This document shows positions 35,100 through 42,900 of a stretch of 64,000 bases of DNA, piece by piece. The position numbers were made by a program, and so were the translations under genes. The notes beneath the pieces were generated by a model. It did not search any database and had not been told where the DNA came from. It worked only from the letters and a program-made list of their open reading frames with translations. The first letter of the stretch is position 1. Each line of letters opens with the position of its first letter. Source of the DNA: Candidatus Peribacteria bacterium (lineage in GTDB: Bacteria > Patescibacteriota > Gracilibacteria > Peribacterales > Peribacteraceae); the NCBI GenBank assembly GCA_023245935.1, contig JAHFJM010000001.1:519653-583652 (forward strand), in the 5' to 3' direction.

Positions 35100-36503
35100 T
35101 TAGCGAGGTGCGACAAGTGGAAGGAAGAGTGGCGGAATGCAGTGTTGATCACTCGATTGCATCACTGCTGCGATCAGCGCTTCTGGATCTTTGATTGTCG
35201 GCAGCACTTCCTTGATGAACATCTTCATCACCGGAGTCTCATTCAACTCATTTCTCTTCATCGCGAGGAGAAACGCAGCTTTCGTTTCATCCGGTGTGCC
35301 GACACACTCAAACGGTTTGAAGTTGGCAGTGCCAAGGAGTTCCCGGTAGAGGGGCATGAGCCAGTCGTGCTCGAACAGGATCGCACCGAACATCTTCTCA
35401 AGCTCCGTTTTCGGCAAGAATGCAGCCATGCAGCAGAAGACGAAGGCGCACTTGGGGCATTTATTACACCATTTACTTGAACTCTGCTGCTCTTCTTTTT
35501 TGAGGGGAGGGTTTGGGGTTTGGGTTAGGGTTGGGGATTTGGCGAGAATTTTCCAGTTGGTATTACAGCTCGTCATGCGACCGTAGTATTGTGGGAATCC
35601 CGTAAAGAGTTCTGTGATTTTCAGTTCCGAGAGGGGACGGAGCAGGCTGAAGTACTCGATGCTTGTGCCAACGGATTCCGACAGATAACGCCGAAGGGCG
35701 CGCTCGAATGTGATCGATTTGCTCCACTGGTGATTGATATCCATCCCCTTAAATTTTATGTTGCCTTCATTCGCACTCCGCTCATTGCTCATCATGACGG
35801 CATCGAATTCATACAGCAGCGCGATGAGGACGGAGAGGATCGACAGGTACGCCGTAATCGGCACGTGACCGTTCAGCGCTCCCTGCGCGTTGAGGTCGAA
35901 GAGGTTGCCGGAGATCGAACGTTTCACCGTCAGCATCGGGAGCCCCGTCGCATGCGCGAGCTCGTCGATGATCGGGTGCGAGCCCATGCGCAGCAGAGTC
36001 ACCTGCACGCCGGACTTCTTCAGGAGTTCCGCGGTGACGATGGAATCTTTCCCGCCGCCGATCGGCACGAGGACGCGTTTCATCGGGTTCGGCTCGAGCC
36101 TCGTGCGCATCCCGGGGGATTCATCGGGCTTTGTTTCCGTCGCAGGGAAGTTGAGGAGACTCCGGAAATCGATATTGTTTTTGAAGAAGAATTCTCCGAG
36201 ACCGTTCTCATACACCGTGTTCCAGAATTTCGCTTCCGCTTTGTTCAGTGTTCCCGTTCCAATCTCGATCTTCTTCGGCAGGCACGTTTTGTAGTAGCTG
36301 ATGCCGCCGATCAGGTGCAGAGCAAGCAGCGCTTTCTGGATTTGCGGCGCTCGCTGCTGCATCTTGTTCGTGAAGGGCTCGTTCGGCAGGAGGAGCGTTT
36401 CCTCGAAGGCGATGCTCTCATCCAATGAGTAGCGAAGCACGATTTTCCGTGCATGGTGATTCCAGCCGATCTTCTCGAAGATGAACGAAGAGTAGGATTT
36501 CAT
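35100..36503 (-). CDS. murL: MurL-type UDP-MurNAc-L-Ala-L-Glu epimerase
   Basis: 467 aa. PP-loop-like site PIGGGKDS (about 146-153), then LLRMGSHPIIDELAH, MMSNERSANEGN, NHQWSKSITFE, FSLLRPLSELKI and a Cys cluster WCNKCPKC...CC. These features and the position beside murD match MurL of Xanthomonas, which with MurD2 replaces glutamate racemase. Start 36503: TACACT 10 nt upstream. Residues ~321-333 (PTLTQTPNPPLKK) come from a 7-bp repeat inserted before the Cys cluster. Middle gene of methyltransferase-murL-murD. Confidence 0.78.
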   Translation of the reverse strand: MKSYSSFIFEKIGWNHHARKIVLRYSLDESIAFEETLLLPNEPFTNKMQQRAPQIQKALLALHLIGGISYYKTCLPKKIEIGTGTLNKAEAKFWNTVYENGLGEFFFKNNIDFRSLLNFPATETKPDESPGMRTRLEPNPMKRVLVPIGGGKDSIVTAELLKKSGVQVTLLRMGSHPIIDELAHATGLPMLTVKRSISGNLFDLNAQGALNGHVPITAYLSILSVLIALLYEFDAVMMSNERSANEGNIKFKGMDINHQWSKSITFERALRRYLSESVGTSIEYFSLLRPLSELKITELFTGFPQYYGRMTSCNTNWKILAKSPTLTQTPNPPLKKEEQQSSSKWCNKCPKCAFVFCCMAAFLPKTELEKMFGAILFEHDWLMPLYRELLGTANFKPFECVGTPDETKAAFLLAMKRNELNETPVMKMFIKEVLPTIKDPEALIAAVMQSSDQHCIPPLFLPLVAPR

Positions 36504-36540
36504 GGGAAGCATCAGTGTACAGGAAAGACGGATGGATGGT

Positions 36541-37182
36541 TCACGTTTGTGGTAGCAGCCACGCGCAATTTCCATCGAGGTGTATCAGCTTGAATTTCTT
36601 CGATTCAACGGAGGCTTTAGGATCGATGGTCTTATCACGCAGTGTGACGATCAGCAATCCGTCTGCGGCAAGCAGCGAATGCATATCGTTCATGATGCTC
36701 TCACAAAGATCGGCATTGTGCTCGAACAGGCTGTTTGGTGCATTGAATAGGTTAAGACACGTGATGATGTCGTACGGAGGGTCGAGCGTCGTCATCCAGC
36801 GTGGTTTCGTGAGATCGAGGACGCGATGATCGTACCGAGCCGTCGGATTTTCTCGGATATCGATGCCCGTGACATTCGCGCCGAGTTTTGTGAGCATTTC
36901 GGCGAAGAACGGAGGATAGAGATCGCGAAAACTGTCCGTGAGCACATACGGCTTCATCGATCCGCAACCGATATCGAGTACGCGTTTTCCCTTCACGTCT
37001 CCGAGTGCGGCGACGGCGTGCACTTCGCGCATGTCTGCAATGTCAAAATCAACGGTTCCATGAAGATCAGCGATGACCGAGAAGAAGAGTGTCTGTGCCT
37101 GCAGAAACTTTGGTTCCTTGAGAATCGACGCAGGGCTCTCGCGCTTCCCGATGCGCCTGAGGTAGTCGAGGTCGATGTGCAT
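36541..37182 (-). CDS. SAM-dependent methyltransferase
   Basis: 213 aa, Rossmann-type: VLDIGCGSMKPYVL, GIDIREN, LNLFNAPNSLFEHN, then LAADGLLIVTLRD. TAGCAT with a 6-nt spacer before the ATG. First gene of a minus-strand set leading into murL (37-nt gap). Substrate unknown; a link to wall synthesis is only positional. Confidence 0.78.
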   Translation of the reverse strand: MHIDLDYLRRIGKRESPASILKEPKFLQAQTLFFSVIADLHGTVDFDIADMREVHAVAALGDVKGKRVLDIGCGSMKPYVLTDSFRDLYPPFFAEMLTKLGANVTGIDIRENPTARYDHRVLDLTKPRWMTTLDPPYDIITCLNLFNAPNSLFEHNADLCESIMNDMHSLLAADGLLIVTLRDKTIDPKASVESKKFKLIHLDGNCAWLLPQT

Positions 37183-37249
37183 TCCGGTATGCTACCGCAT
37201 CTATCATGGAACCTCAGCAGGAAACGTTGTACGCTGAGCGCGCACCTGA

Positions 37250-37335
37250 GCCATGGTGGCGGAATGGTATACGCGCGCGACTCAAAATCGCGTTCCCGCA
37301 AGGGATTGAGGGTTCAAGTCCCTCCCATGGCACCA
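37250..37335 (+). tRNA. tRNA-Leu (anticodon CAA)
   Basis: 86 nt with a long variable arm (TTCCCGCAAGGGATT). Acceptor GCCATGG/CCATGGC, anticodon stem CGCGA/TCGCG with loop CTCAAAA, T loop TTCAAGT, CCA encoded at 37333-37335. Confidence 0.95.
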
Positions 37336-37343
37336 CACACTCT

Positions 37344-37592
37344 ATGAAAACTCTCTGGTTCCGCGCGAAGCGATACGGCTACGGTTGGACGCCAGCATCG
37401 TGGCAAGGATGGCTTGCTCTTCTTCTGTACGTCATCGCAGTCGTTGCAACATTTCGGAGCATCGATGTTCACTCGCATTCGGTGAGCGACACGCTCATCG
37501 GATTTGTCCCGCTTTGGATTCTGTATTCCTTCCTTCTGGTTCTTCTTTGTTCTCTGACCGGGGAGAAGGCGACGTGGAGGCGGGGGAAGTGA
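37344..37592 (+). CDS. Small two-helix membrane protein
   Basis: 82 aa. Basic start with RYGYGWTPASWQGWLALLLYVIAVV, then a second membrane helix (LWILYSFLLVLLCSLTG). It begins 8 nt after tRNA-Leu, the second tRNA here with a reading frame attached so closely. The YGYGWTPASWQGW segment looks conserved-style, but function is unknown. Confidence 0.62.
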   Translation: MKTLWFRAKRYGYGWTPASWQGWLALLLYVIAVVATFRSIDVHSHSVSDTLIGFVPLWILYSFLLVLLCSLTGEKATWRRGK

Positions 37593-37599
37593 TCGGTTG

Positions 37600-37700
37600 C
37601 CGCGGCAAGCATGCCACTCCTTTTATGAATAATGATCTTCAAAGGGAGCGTGATGCCTGCCCTCCGAAGCTCGAAAGCGAAGGAGGGCTTCGCGCGTGTT
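37600..37700. repeat. REP-like palindromic intergenic repeats
   Basis: GCCGCGGCAAGCATGCC followed by ACTCCTTTTA is shared with 55595-55616 (GGCAAGCATGCC, CTCCTTT). A second hairpin CCCTCCGAAGC...GAAGGAGGG lies at about 37658-37687. Occupies the gap before the BtuF-like gene. Confidence 0.6.
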
Positions 37701-37717
37701 TGGTCTACAATTACTCC

Positions 37718-38509
37718 ATGAAAATCGCCTCACTCTCGCCTGCTGTCACCGAAATACTGTTTGCATTGGAACAGCAGAAGTTTGTCGTCTGCACGGACCA
37801 GTTCAGTGATTTTCCCGAGGCAGCGAAGGCGATTCCGCATCTGAAGGATCATCAGAAGATTGATGTCGATGCGCTCAGAGTGTTCAATCCTGAGGTTGTA
37901 TTTACGTCGACACTTGTGCAGGAAAAACTGGCGAAGAAACTGAAGGAAGAGGGATTCGGAGTGATTTTCCAAGATCCGCGTTCGGTTCCCGAGATCTACG
38001 AATCCATTCGTGAGATAGGGACGATCCTCGGATGCGAGCCAAGAGCTCATGCGTTGATCGAGACGATGCAGCAGGGCTTCAACGATACGAAACGCAAGGC
38101 GGGGCTCCTGCATCGCAAAGCGAAAGTATACGTCGAGGAATGGCATCACCCGCCGATGGTGAGCGGGAATTGGGTGCCGGAGGTGGTGAAGATTGCGGGT
38201 GGTATTTCGTTTCCAATTTCCAGTGCGGGCATTCCTGCCCGCGATCCGGGCAAAAATCCTCCGAGCAGAGAAGTAAGTCTTGCTGAGATTCAAACTTTTG
38301 ATCCGGATTTGATCGTTCTCAGTATCTGCGGAGCGGGATCGGTGGCAAGCAAAGAACTGCTGACCGCTCGTGCGGGATGGAACGAACTTCGTGCGGTTTC
38401 TGAGAATCATCTGTTCGTGATCGATGACTCACTGCTCAATCGACCCGGACCGAGACTGACTGAAGGTGCGAAGAGACTGTTTGGATGGATGTTTCAGGTG
38501 CTACACTGA
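37718..38509 (+). CDS. BtuF/FepB-like substrate-binding protein without signal peptide
   Basis: 263 aa, helical-backbone binding fold: KIASLSPAVTEILFALE, TDQFSDFPEAAKAIP, FNPEVVFTSTLVQ, KVYVEEWHHPPMVSGNW, FDPDLIVLSICGAG, NRPGPRLTEGAKRLF. In the family it binds cobalamin or ferric siderophores for an ABC importer. Here the chain begins directly with the first strand: no signal peptide or lipobox. TACAAT is exactly 6 nt before ATG 37718. Residues ~168-181 (SAGIPARDPGKNPP) are coded by a perfect palindrome (38225-38242), another in-frame repeat insertion. No importer genes adjacent. Confidence 0.78.
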   Translation: MKIASLSPAVTEILFALEQQKFVVCTDQFSDFPEAAKAIPHLKDHQKIDVDALRVFNPEVVFTSTLVQEKLAKKLKEEGFGVIFQDPRSVPEIYESIREIGTILGCEPRAHALIETMQQGFNDTKRKAGLLHRKAKVYVEEWHHPPMVSGNWVPEVVKIAGGISFPISSAGIPARDPGKNPPSREVSLAEIQTFDPDLIVLSICGAGSVASKELLTARAGWNELRAVSENHLFVIDDSLLNRPGPRLTEGAKRLFGWMFQVLH

Positions 38510-38513
38510 CGTC

Positions 38514-39437
38514 ATGTACGACATCGTCATCGTCGGGCTTGGAATCGCAGGGTATACCGCAGCCATCTACTGCGCGCGCTACAAACTGAAGGTGCTCCTC
38601 GTCGGTGCGGAAGCCGGCGGTATGGGCAATACGGCTGCGGAAGTCGGGAACTGGCCGGGAGAGATAGAGATCAGAGGTCCGGATCTCATGGAGAAGTTCA
38701 AGAACCATGCGGTGAGTTTCGGAGATCTCGTGACATTCAAAATTTCCACGGTGAAAGATGCGAAGAAGACAGAGACCGGATTCGAGCTGATGCTTGAGGG
38801 CGATGAAAAAGTGACGGGAAAGACGATCATCTTTGCTACAGGCTCGAATAAGAGACACCTCGGTGTCAAAGGCGAAACGGAGTTCTCCGGCAAAGGGGTG
38901 ACGTACTGTGCCACCTGTGATGCGTTCTTCTATAAGAACAAGACCGTCGCGGTGATCGGAGGAGGGGACAGCGCGGTCGAAGGAGCTGCGATTGCGGCGC
39001 AGGTTGCCGCGAAAGTCTACCTCGTCCATCGCAAGAAAGACTTCCGTGCCGAGCCGTACTGGGTCGACAAAGTGAAGGAGAAGAAGAATGTGGAGTTCGT
39101 TCTTGAACGTAATCTCGTTGAAGTCATTGGTGATAAGAAAGTAACGGGCATGAAGCTCGATCAGCCGTGGAACGGTCAGGAGATCATCCCGGTCGACGGC
39201 GTGTTCATCGAGATCGGTTCGAATCCTGCGGTGGAACTTCCGAAGAAACTCGGATGCAGTTTGGATGACATTGGTTTTCTGAAGGTCGACGAGGCGCAGC
39301 GGACGAACATCGCAGGGGTATTCGGTGCCGGCGATCTCACGAGTGCGAGCAACCATTTCGCGCAGTTCACGACGGCGGCGGGCGAGGCGACGGTCGCGGC
39401 GAACAGCGCGTTTAACTATTTGCAGAGCGGGAGGTAA
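38514..39437 (+). CDS. trxB: Thioredoxin reductase
   Basis: NADPH-dependent reduction of thioredoxin. 307 aa: FAD motif VGLGIAGYTAAIY, ATGSNKRHLG, redox pair CATC (Cys132 and Cys135), NADPH motif GGGDSAVEGA, VFGAGDLT. TACACT, which overlaps the BtuF-like stop codon, lies 6 nt before the ATG. Confidence 0.93.
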   Translation: MYDIVIVGLGIAGYTAAIYCARYKLKVLLVGAEAGGMGNTAAEVGNWPGEIEIRGPDLMEKFKNHAVSFGDLVTFKISTVKDAKKTETGFELMLEGDEKVTGKTIIFATGSNKRHLGVKGETEFSGKGVTYCATCDAFFYKNKTVAVIGGGDSAVEGAAIAAQVAAKVYLVHRKKDFRAEPYWVDKVKEKKNVEFVLERNLVEVIGDKKVTGMKLDQPWNGQEIIPVDGVFIEIGSNPAVELPKKLGCSLDDIGFLKVDEAQRTNIAGVFGAGDLTSASNHFAQFTTAAGEATVAANSAFNYLQSGR

Positions 39438-39446
39438 GCTCTTTCC

Positions 39447-40340
39447 ATGTGGTTCCCTCTCACGCTTCTCACCGCGTTCCTGTGGGCTTTGATCAATGTG
39501 ATCAATTCCGGAATCACGAAGAGGTATACGAAAGATCCGTCCGTCATCCTGTGGGTACAGGTCTGCTTCAGCATGATCTTTCTGACGATGATCGGGTTCC
39601 TGACACATCCCGATCCGCGGATGTCTCTCGTTTTCCTGCCGGTAGGTGTGATCACATACCTCGCCGATCTCTTATTTTTTTGGATCTGCAGTCGTCTCGA
39701 TATCTCGGTCATGAACGCTGCTTGGTGTCTCCAATCCGTGATTCTGAGCGCGGCTGGGATTTTTTTGTTCCATGAACTATGGACGCCGGTGACCTTTCTT
39801 GGAGCGGTACTCGTCATTCTTGGCGTACTCCTGCTCTCACTGCGGGCAAGCACGCATTCTTTCGGCAAGACGGCTCTCTTCATCATTCCTCTTGCTCTCC
39901 TCTACATCCCCAACGCGCTTGCGAGGAAAGTAGCGCTGACTGCTGGCATGCCGATTCTTCCGATATTCTTCTGGCTTCTCCTCTGTCGCGATGGGCTCGC
40001 ATTCACTGTCCCGTGGTTTTTGCCTTCGGAACGAAGGAAGATCATGCGTACGTTGCCGACACTGCCACTCAGTTTTTTCGTGACGTGCGCGATACCGATC
40101 ACGCTCTTCTTCACCGTCGAATACGTGACGCTTCGCGCACTTGCCATCGGTCCTCTCTCGATCGTTTCGGTTGTCGGGAATGTGCAGCCGTTCTTCGTTC
40201 TTGGGCTTGCGTGGCTCCTGCATCGGCATGGTCATCATCTTGCTCCCAATGAAATCGTGACGAAGGAGAGCATCCGGATCAAAGCCCTGTCCTTCTTCAT
40301 CGCATTCATTGGTCTTGCGCTCCTTGCCCTCTCCCAGTAA
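39447..40340 (+). CDS. EamA/DMT-family transporter (second copy)
   Basis: 297 aa, about ten membrane helices; FPLTLLTAFLWALINVINSGITKRY at the start and GPLSIVSVVGNVQPFFVLGLAWLL in the second repeat. The -10 TAAGCT overlaps the trxB stop and leaves a 6-nt spacer to the ATG. Distinct from the 25.5-kb copy. Substrate unknown. Confidence 0.82.
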   Translation: MWFPLTLLTAFLWALINVINSGITKRYTKDPSVILWVQVCFSMIFLTMIGFLTHPDPRMSLVFLPVGVITYLADLLFFWICSRLDISVMNAAWCLQSVILSAAGIFLFHELWTPVTFLGAVLVILGVLLLSLRASTHSFGKTALFIIPLALLYIPNALARKVALTAGMPILPIFFWLLLCRDGLAFTVPWFLPSERRKIMRTLPTLPLSFFVTCAIPITLFFTVEYVTLRALAIGPLSIVSVVGNVQPFFVLGLAWLLHRHGHHLAPNEIVTKESIRIKALSFFIAFIGLALLALSQ

Positions 40341-40352
40341 AGTAGCGCGGCT

Positions 40353-40532
40353 ATGCCAAGAGGAAAGAGAACAAATTATGCGGCTTTCTGCACCGAATGC
40401 GCTTCGCGCTGTGATACGCTGTTCAAAATCACCAAATCAAAGAAAGCGGATTTCAAGGTGCCGGAGAAGTTTTGCAAGGTGTGCAGGAAGAAGACGAAGT
40501 TGAAGCTGAAGGAAGAAAAGCACTCCAGTTAA
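40353..40532 (+). CDS. rpmG: Ribosomal protein L33 (bL33)
   Basis: 59 aa, found by direct reading. Sequence features: basic start MPRGKRTNYAAF, first zinc pair CTEC, a Lys-rich stretch, second pair CKVC, then RKKTKLKLKEEK, matching four-Cys L33. A zinc ribbon of the large subunit. TAAAGT overlaps the transporter stop codon and leaves 9 nt to the ATG. A large inverted repeat begins 3 nt after its stop. Confidence 0.82.
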   Translation: MPRGKRTNYAAFCTECASRCDTLFKITKSKKADFKVPEKFCKVCRKKTKLKLKEEKHSS

Positions 40533-40534
40533 CA

Positions 40535-40655
40535 GAAACCTCTGAAAAATGCATGCTGCTTCGTCAACTGCGCTGAAATTTTTCTCAATGTATACGAATA
40601 CATCTCAAAAAATTTCAGCTTGTTTCCTCGCATCCTGCTATTTTTGAGAGGTTTC
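40535..40655. repeat. 121-nt imperfect inverted repeat
   Basis: GAAACCTCT-GAAAAAT at the left matches ATTTTT-GAGAGGTTTC at the right; inside, GCTGAAATTTTTCTCA...TGTAT pairs with ATACAT...AAAAAATTTCAGC. It may be a small non-autonomous mobile palindrome, or a structured terminator of rpmG; it ends next to the Nudix promoter. Confidence 0.6.
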
Positions 40656-40675
40656 CATTCGCTACACTGTCTTCT

Positions 40676-41161
40676 ATGAAGAAATACCGCCGTGCCGTTT
40701 CCGTGCTCGTTCTCAAAGAAACCGAGGTATGTACGCCGACGGGCTGCGGTACCGTCGATCAGATTCTTCTTGTCCGAAAGCCCAGACCGTCCGATGCGTG
40801 GCAGCTCCCGCAGGGCGGGATTGAAGAAGGGGAGACACCCGAGCAGGCGGCGCTTCGTGAACTCCGGGAAGAGACAGGGCTGGATGTACCTGCGGTGTTG
40901 CATTCCAGTACCGAGACGTACTGCTACGATTTCCCTCCAGACTTCATCGCGCGCAATCATCCGGTGAATGATGGTCAGACTCTCTGCTTCACGTCTGTTC
41001 GTGTATTGAAGGATGCGGTTGTGCAGGTTGATCACCATGAGGTGGATCAGTTCGTGTGGGTTCTTCCGGAACAGCTGTTGCTCTACATCAAACGTCAGGA
41101 GTATCTGAAAGTGATTGAGAGAGTGCTGGAGGAAGCAAGAAAGTTAAAAGTTAAAAGTTAA
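40676..41161 (+). CDS. Nudix hydrolase (RppH/Ap4A type)
   Basis: 161 aa. Complete Nudix box (GX5EX7REUXEEXGU) at about 47-69 with PQGGIEEGETPEQAAL before it; the RPSDAWQLPQGG entry resembles RppH and bacterial Ap4A hydrolases, which remove 5' pyrophosphate from RNA or cut dinucleoside polyphosphates. TACACT with a 7-nt spacer before the ATG. The C-terminal KLKVKS and the stop codon are supplied by a 7-bp repeat (AGTTAAA)n. Confidence 0.85.
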   Translation: MKKYRRAVSVLVLKETEVCTPTGCGTVDQILLVRKPRPSDAWQLPQGGIEEGETPEQAALRELREETGLDVPAVLHSSTETYCYDFPPDFIARNHPVNDGQTLCFTSVRVLKDAVVQVDHHEVDQFVWVLPEQLLLYIKRQEYLKVIERVLEEARKLKVKS

Positions 41162-41222
41162 AAGTAACCGACAGAGTTCTTTTACAGGTACTTTCCACTT
41201 TCAACTTTCCACTTTCAACTTT
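41141..41222. repeat. Heptamer repeats at the Nudix/recF junction
   Basis: (AGTTAAA)n at 41141-41166 and a TTTCAAC/TTTCCAC tract at about 41190-41222, roughly complementary, flank the junction. The second tract ends at the recF -10. Confidence 0.75.
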
Positions 41223-41233
41223 ACGCTTGTTCT

Positions 41234-42343
41234 GTGCGTCTCACCTCTCTCTCCCTCGAGCAATTCCGTTCCTACGACCGGTTGAAACTTGATTTCTCCG
41301 GCACGGACAGATTGCTATTCGTCGGCGAGAACGGTGCGGGGAAAACGAACCTAATCGAAGCAGTTTCGTTTCTCTCGATCGGTCGTTCGTGTCTCAAGGC
41401 TCTTCCGGAGGATGCTTTACACTGGGCAGCGGAGTACTTCCGTCTTCGCGCAGAGACACGCAGTGATAGCGGTGAAGTCTCAAATGTCGAGTACGTGTGG
41501 CAACGGAGCCCGAGGCGGCAGTCAGCACTCTTCCTTCGTGATATCAAGACACCGCTGCTTCGGTTCATCGGTGCGCTACCCACGATCGTCTTCCTGCCGC
41601 AGGATCTGGATCTCTTCACCGGCACGCCGTCGCATCGACGGAGTTTTCTCGATGTGCTGCTTTCCCAACTGAAACCTGATTTCGCCGCGAAGCGCATTGA
41701 GTACGAACGCATACTGAAGCAGAGGAATGCGATGCTCTCACGTATTGCAGACGGTGTTGCCGGCATCGACGATCTCTCGCTCTGGGACAATCGTCTTGCG
41801 GAGGCTGCGACTGATCTTATTCTTCTCCGTGATGACATCATCGGTCTCTTCAACCGGAATGTGCAGGAGAGGATTGCCGCTCTCGGAGAAGGGGAATGGT
41901 CCGATATCAGGATGGTGCATGATCGCAAAACGAAGGAAACCAAGAAAGCAGTGCTCGAAGCTGAGATGCGTCAGATGCTTCTCGAGGTGCGTGATCGCGA
42001 TCTTCTCCTCCACACGACCACCGTCGGTCCGCATCGTGACGATTGGCATCTGCAGGCACTGGGACATGATATTTCGCTCTTCGCTTCACGCGGGCAGCAG
42101 CGAGCGGCTTTCATTGCGCTCCTCCTCACGAGCGCCGTTCTGTTTCAGGAAGTTCGTGGCGAACGCCCCGTCATTCTCCTCGATGACGTGTTGTCGGAAC
42201 TGGATGATCGTCACCGGAAAGCATTGCTTTCCTCGCTCGAAGGACATCAAGTGTTCATCACGACGACACACGCGATTTCGATGGAGGAGACTGTTGATGT
42301 GTGGAATGTCGGTGATGGGCAGGTGAAGAAAATTTCTGAGTGA
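41234..42343 (+). CDS. recF: DNA repair/recombination protein RecF
   Basis: Loads RecA at gaps. 369 aa: FVGENGAGKTNLIEAV Walker A (about 29-39), RSCLKALPEDAL, FLPQDLDLFTGTPSHRRSFLDVLL, TTVGPHRDD, and Walker B region RPVILLDDVLSELDDRHRKALL. GTG start at 41234, TACGCT with a 6-nt spacer. The usual dnaA-dnaN-recF order is absent here. The last 86 bp overlap the convergent ruvC. Confidence 0.92.
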   Translation: MRLTSLSLEQFRSYDRLKLDFSGTDRLLFVGENGAGKTNLIEAVSFLSIGRSCLKALPEDALHWAAEYFRLRAETRSDSGEVSNVEYVWQRSPRRQSALFLRDIKTPLLRFIGALPTIVFLPQDLDLFTGTPSHRRSFLDVLLSQLKPDFAAKRIEYERILKQRNAMLSRIADGVAGIDDLSLWDNRLAEAATDLILLRDDIIGLFNRNVQERIAALGEGEWSDIRMVHDRKTKETKKAVLEAEMRQMLLEVRDRDLLLHTTTVGPHRDDWHLQALGHDISLFASRGQQRAAFIALLLTSAVLFQEVRGERPVILLDDVLSELDDRHRKALLSSLEGHQVFITTTHAISMEETVDVWNVGDGQVKKISE

Positions 42344-42803
42344 ATGCTCCGTACAGTGCAAGAGCAAGCCCATCGGCGGCGTCCGCCGGTGTCGGAATCT
42401 CTTTCAGCTTGAGGATGCGTTTCACCATCGATTGCATCTGTTTCTTATCGGCGCGCCCGTCGCCGGTGATGGTCGTTTTGAGTTGCATCGGTGTTGCTTC
42501 CATCACTTCCATTCCCGCCTCACTCAGAGCCGCGACGATCACGCCTCGTGCCTGAGACACATCCATCGCCGTGCGCTTGTTGGTCGCGAAGAACAGTTTC
42601 TCGACGACGGCGAGATCGGGTGTTGCTTCCGCCAAGTACTGTTTCAAATCCGCAGCCAATTCGCGAAGTCTCTCTGCAAGTGGCAAGCCTGCAGGCGTTT
42701 CGATCGTCAGCCATTCGATGACTTTCGGTTCACCGGTGCTTGAAACCTCAATGAGCCCCAGCCCTGTTCGTGTGAGCCCGGGATCGACTCCGAGGATGCG
42801 CAT
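42258..42803 (-). CDS. ruvC: Holliday junction resolvase RuvC
   Basis: 181 aa. Catalytic acidic residues: Asp7 in ILGVDPGLTRTG, Glu in AVVEKLFF, and the pair in DAADGLALALY. Start 42803: TACACT exactly 6 nt upstream. The C-terminal ~28 residues (His/Ser-rich) lie in the region overlapping recF and are longer than usual RuvC; the core ends near the recF stop. ruvA/ruvB are not here. Confidence 0.92.
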   Translation of the reverse strand: MRILGVDPGLTRTGLGLIEVSSTGEPKVIEWLTIETPAGLPLAERLRELAADLKQYLAEATPDLAVVEKLFFATNKRTAMDVSQARGVIVAALSEAGMEVMEATPMQLKTTITGDGRADKKQMQSMVKRILKLKEIPTPADAADGLALALYGAFTQKFSSPAHHRHSTHQQSPPSKSRVSS

Positions 42804-42900
42804 GGATGAAGTGTAAAGTTGAACGTGTAAAGTTGAAAGTTCTGCCACTTCAAAAATTGCCTGTTTTCTGCTACAATAAGGGGATTTCCTCAGTTCCCAT

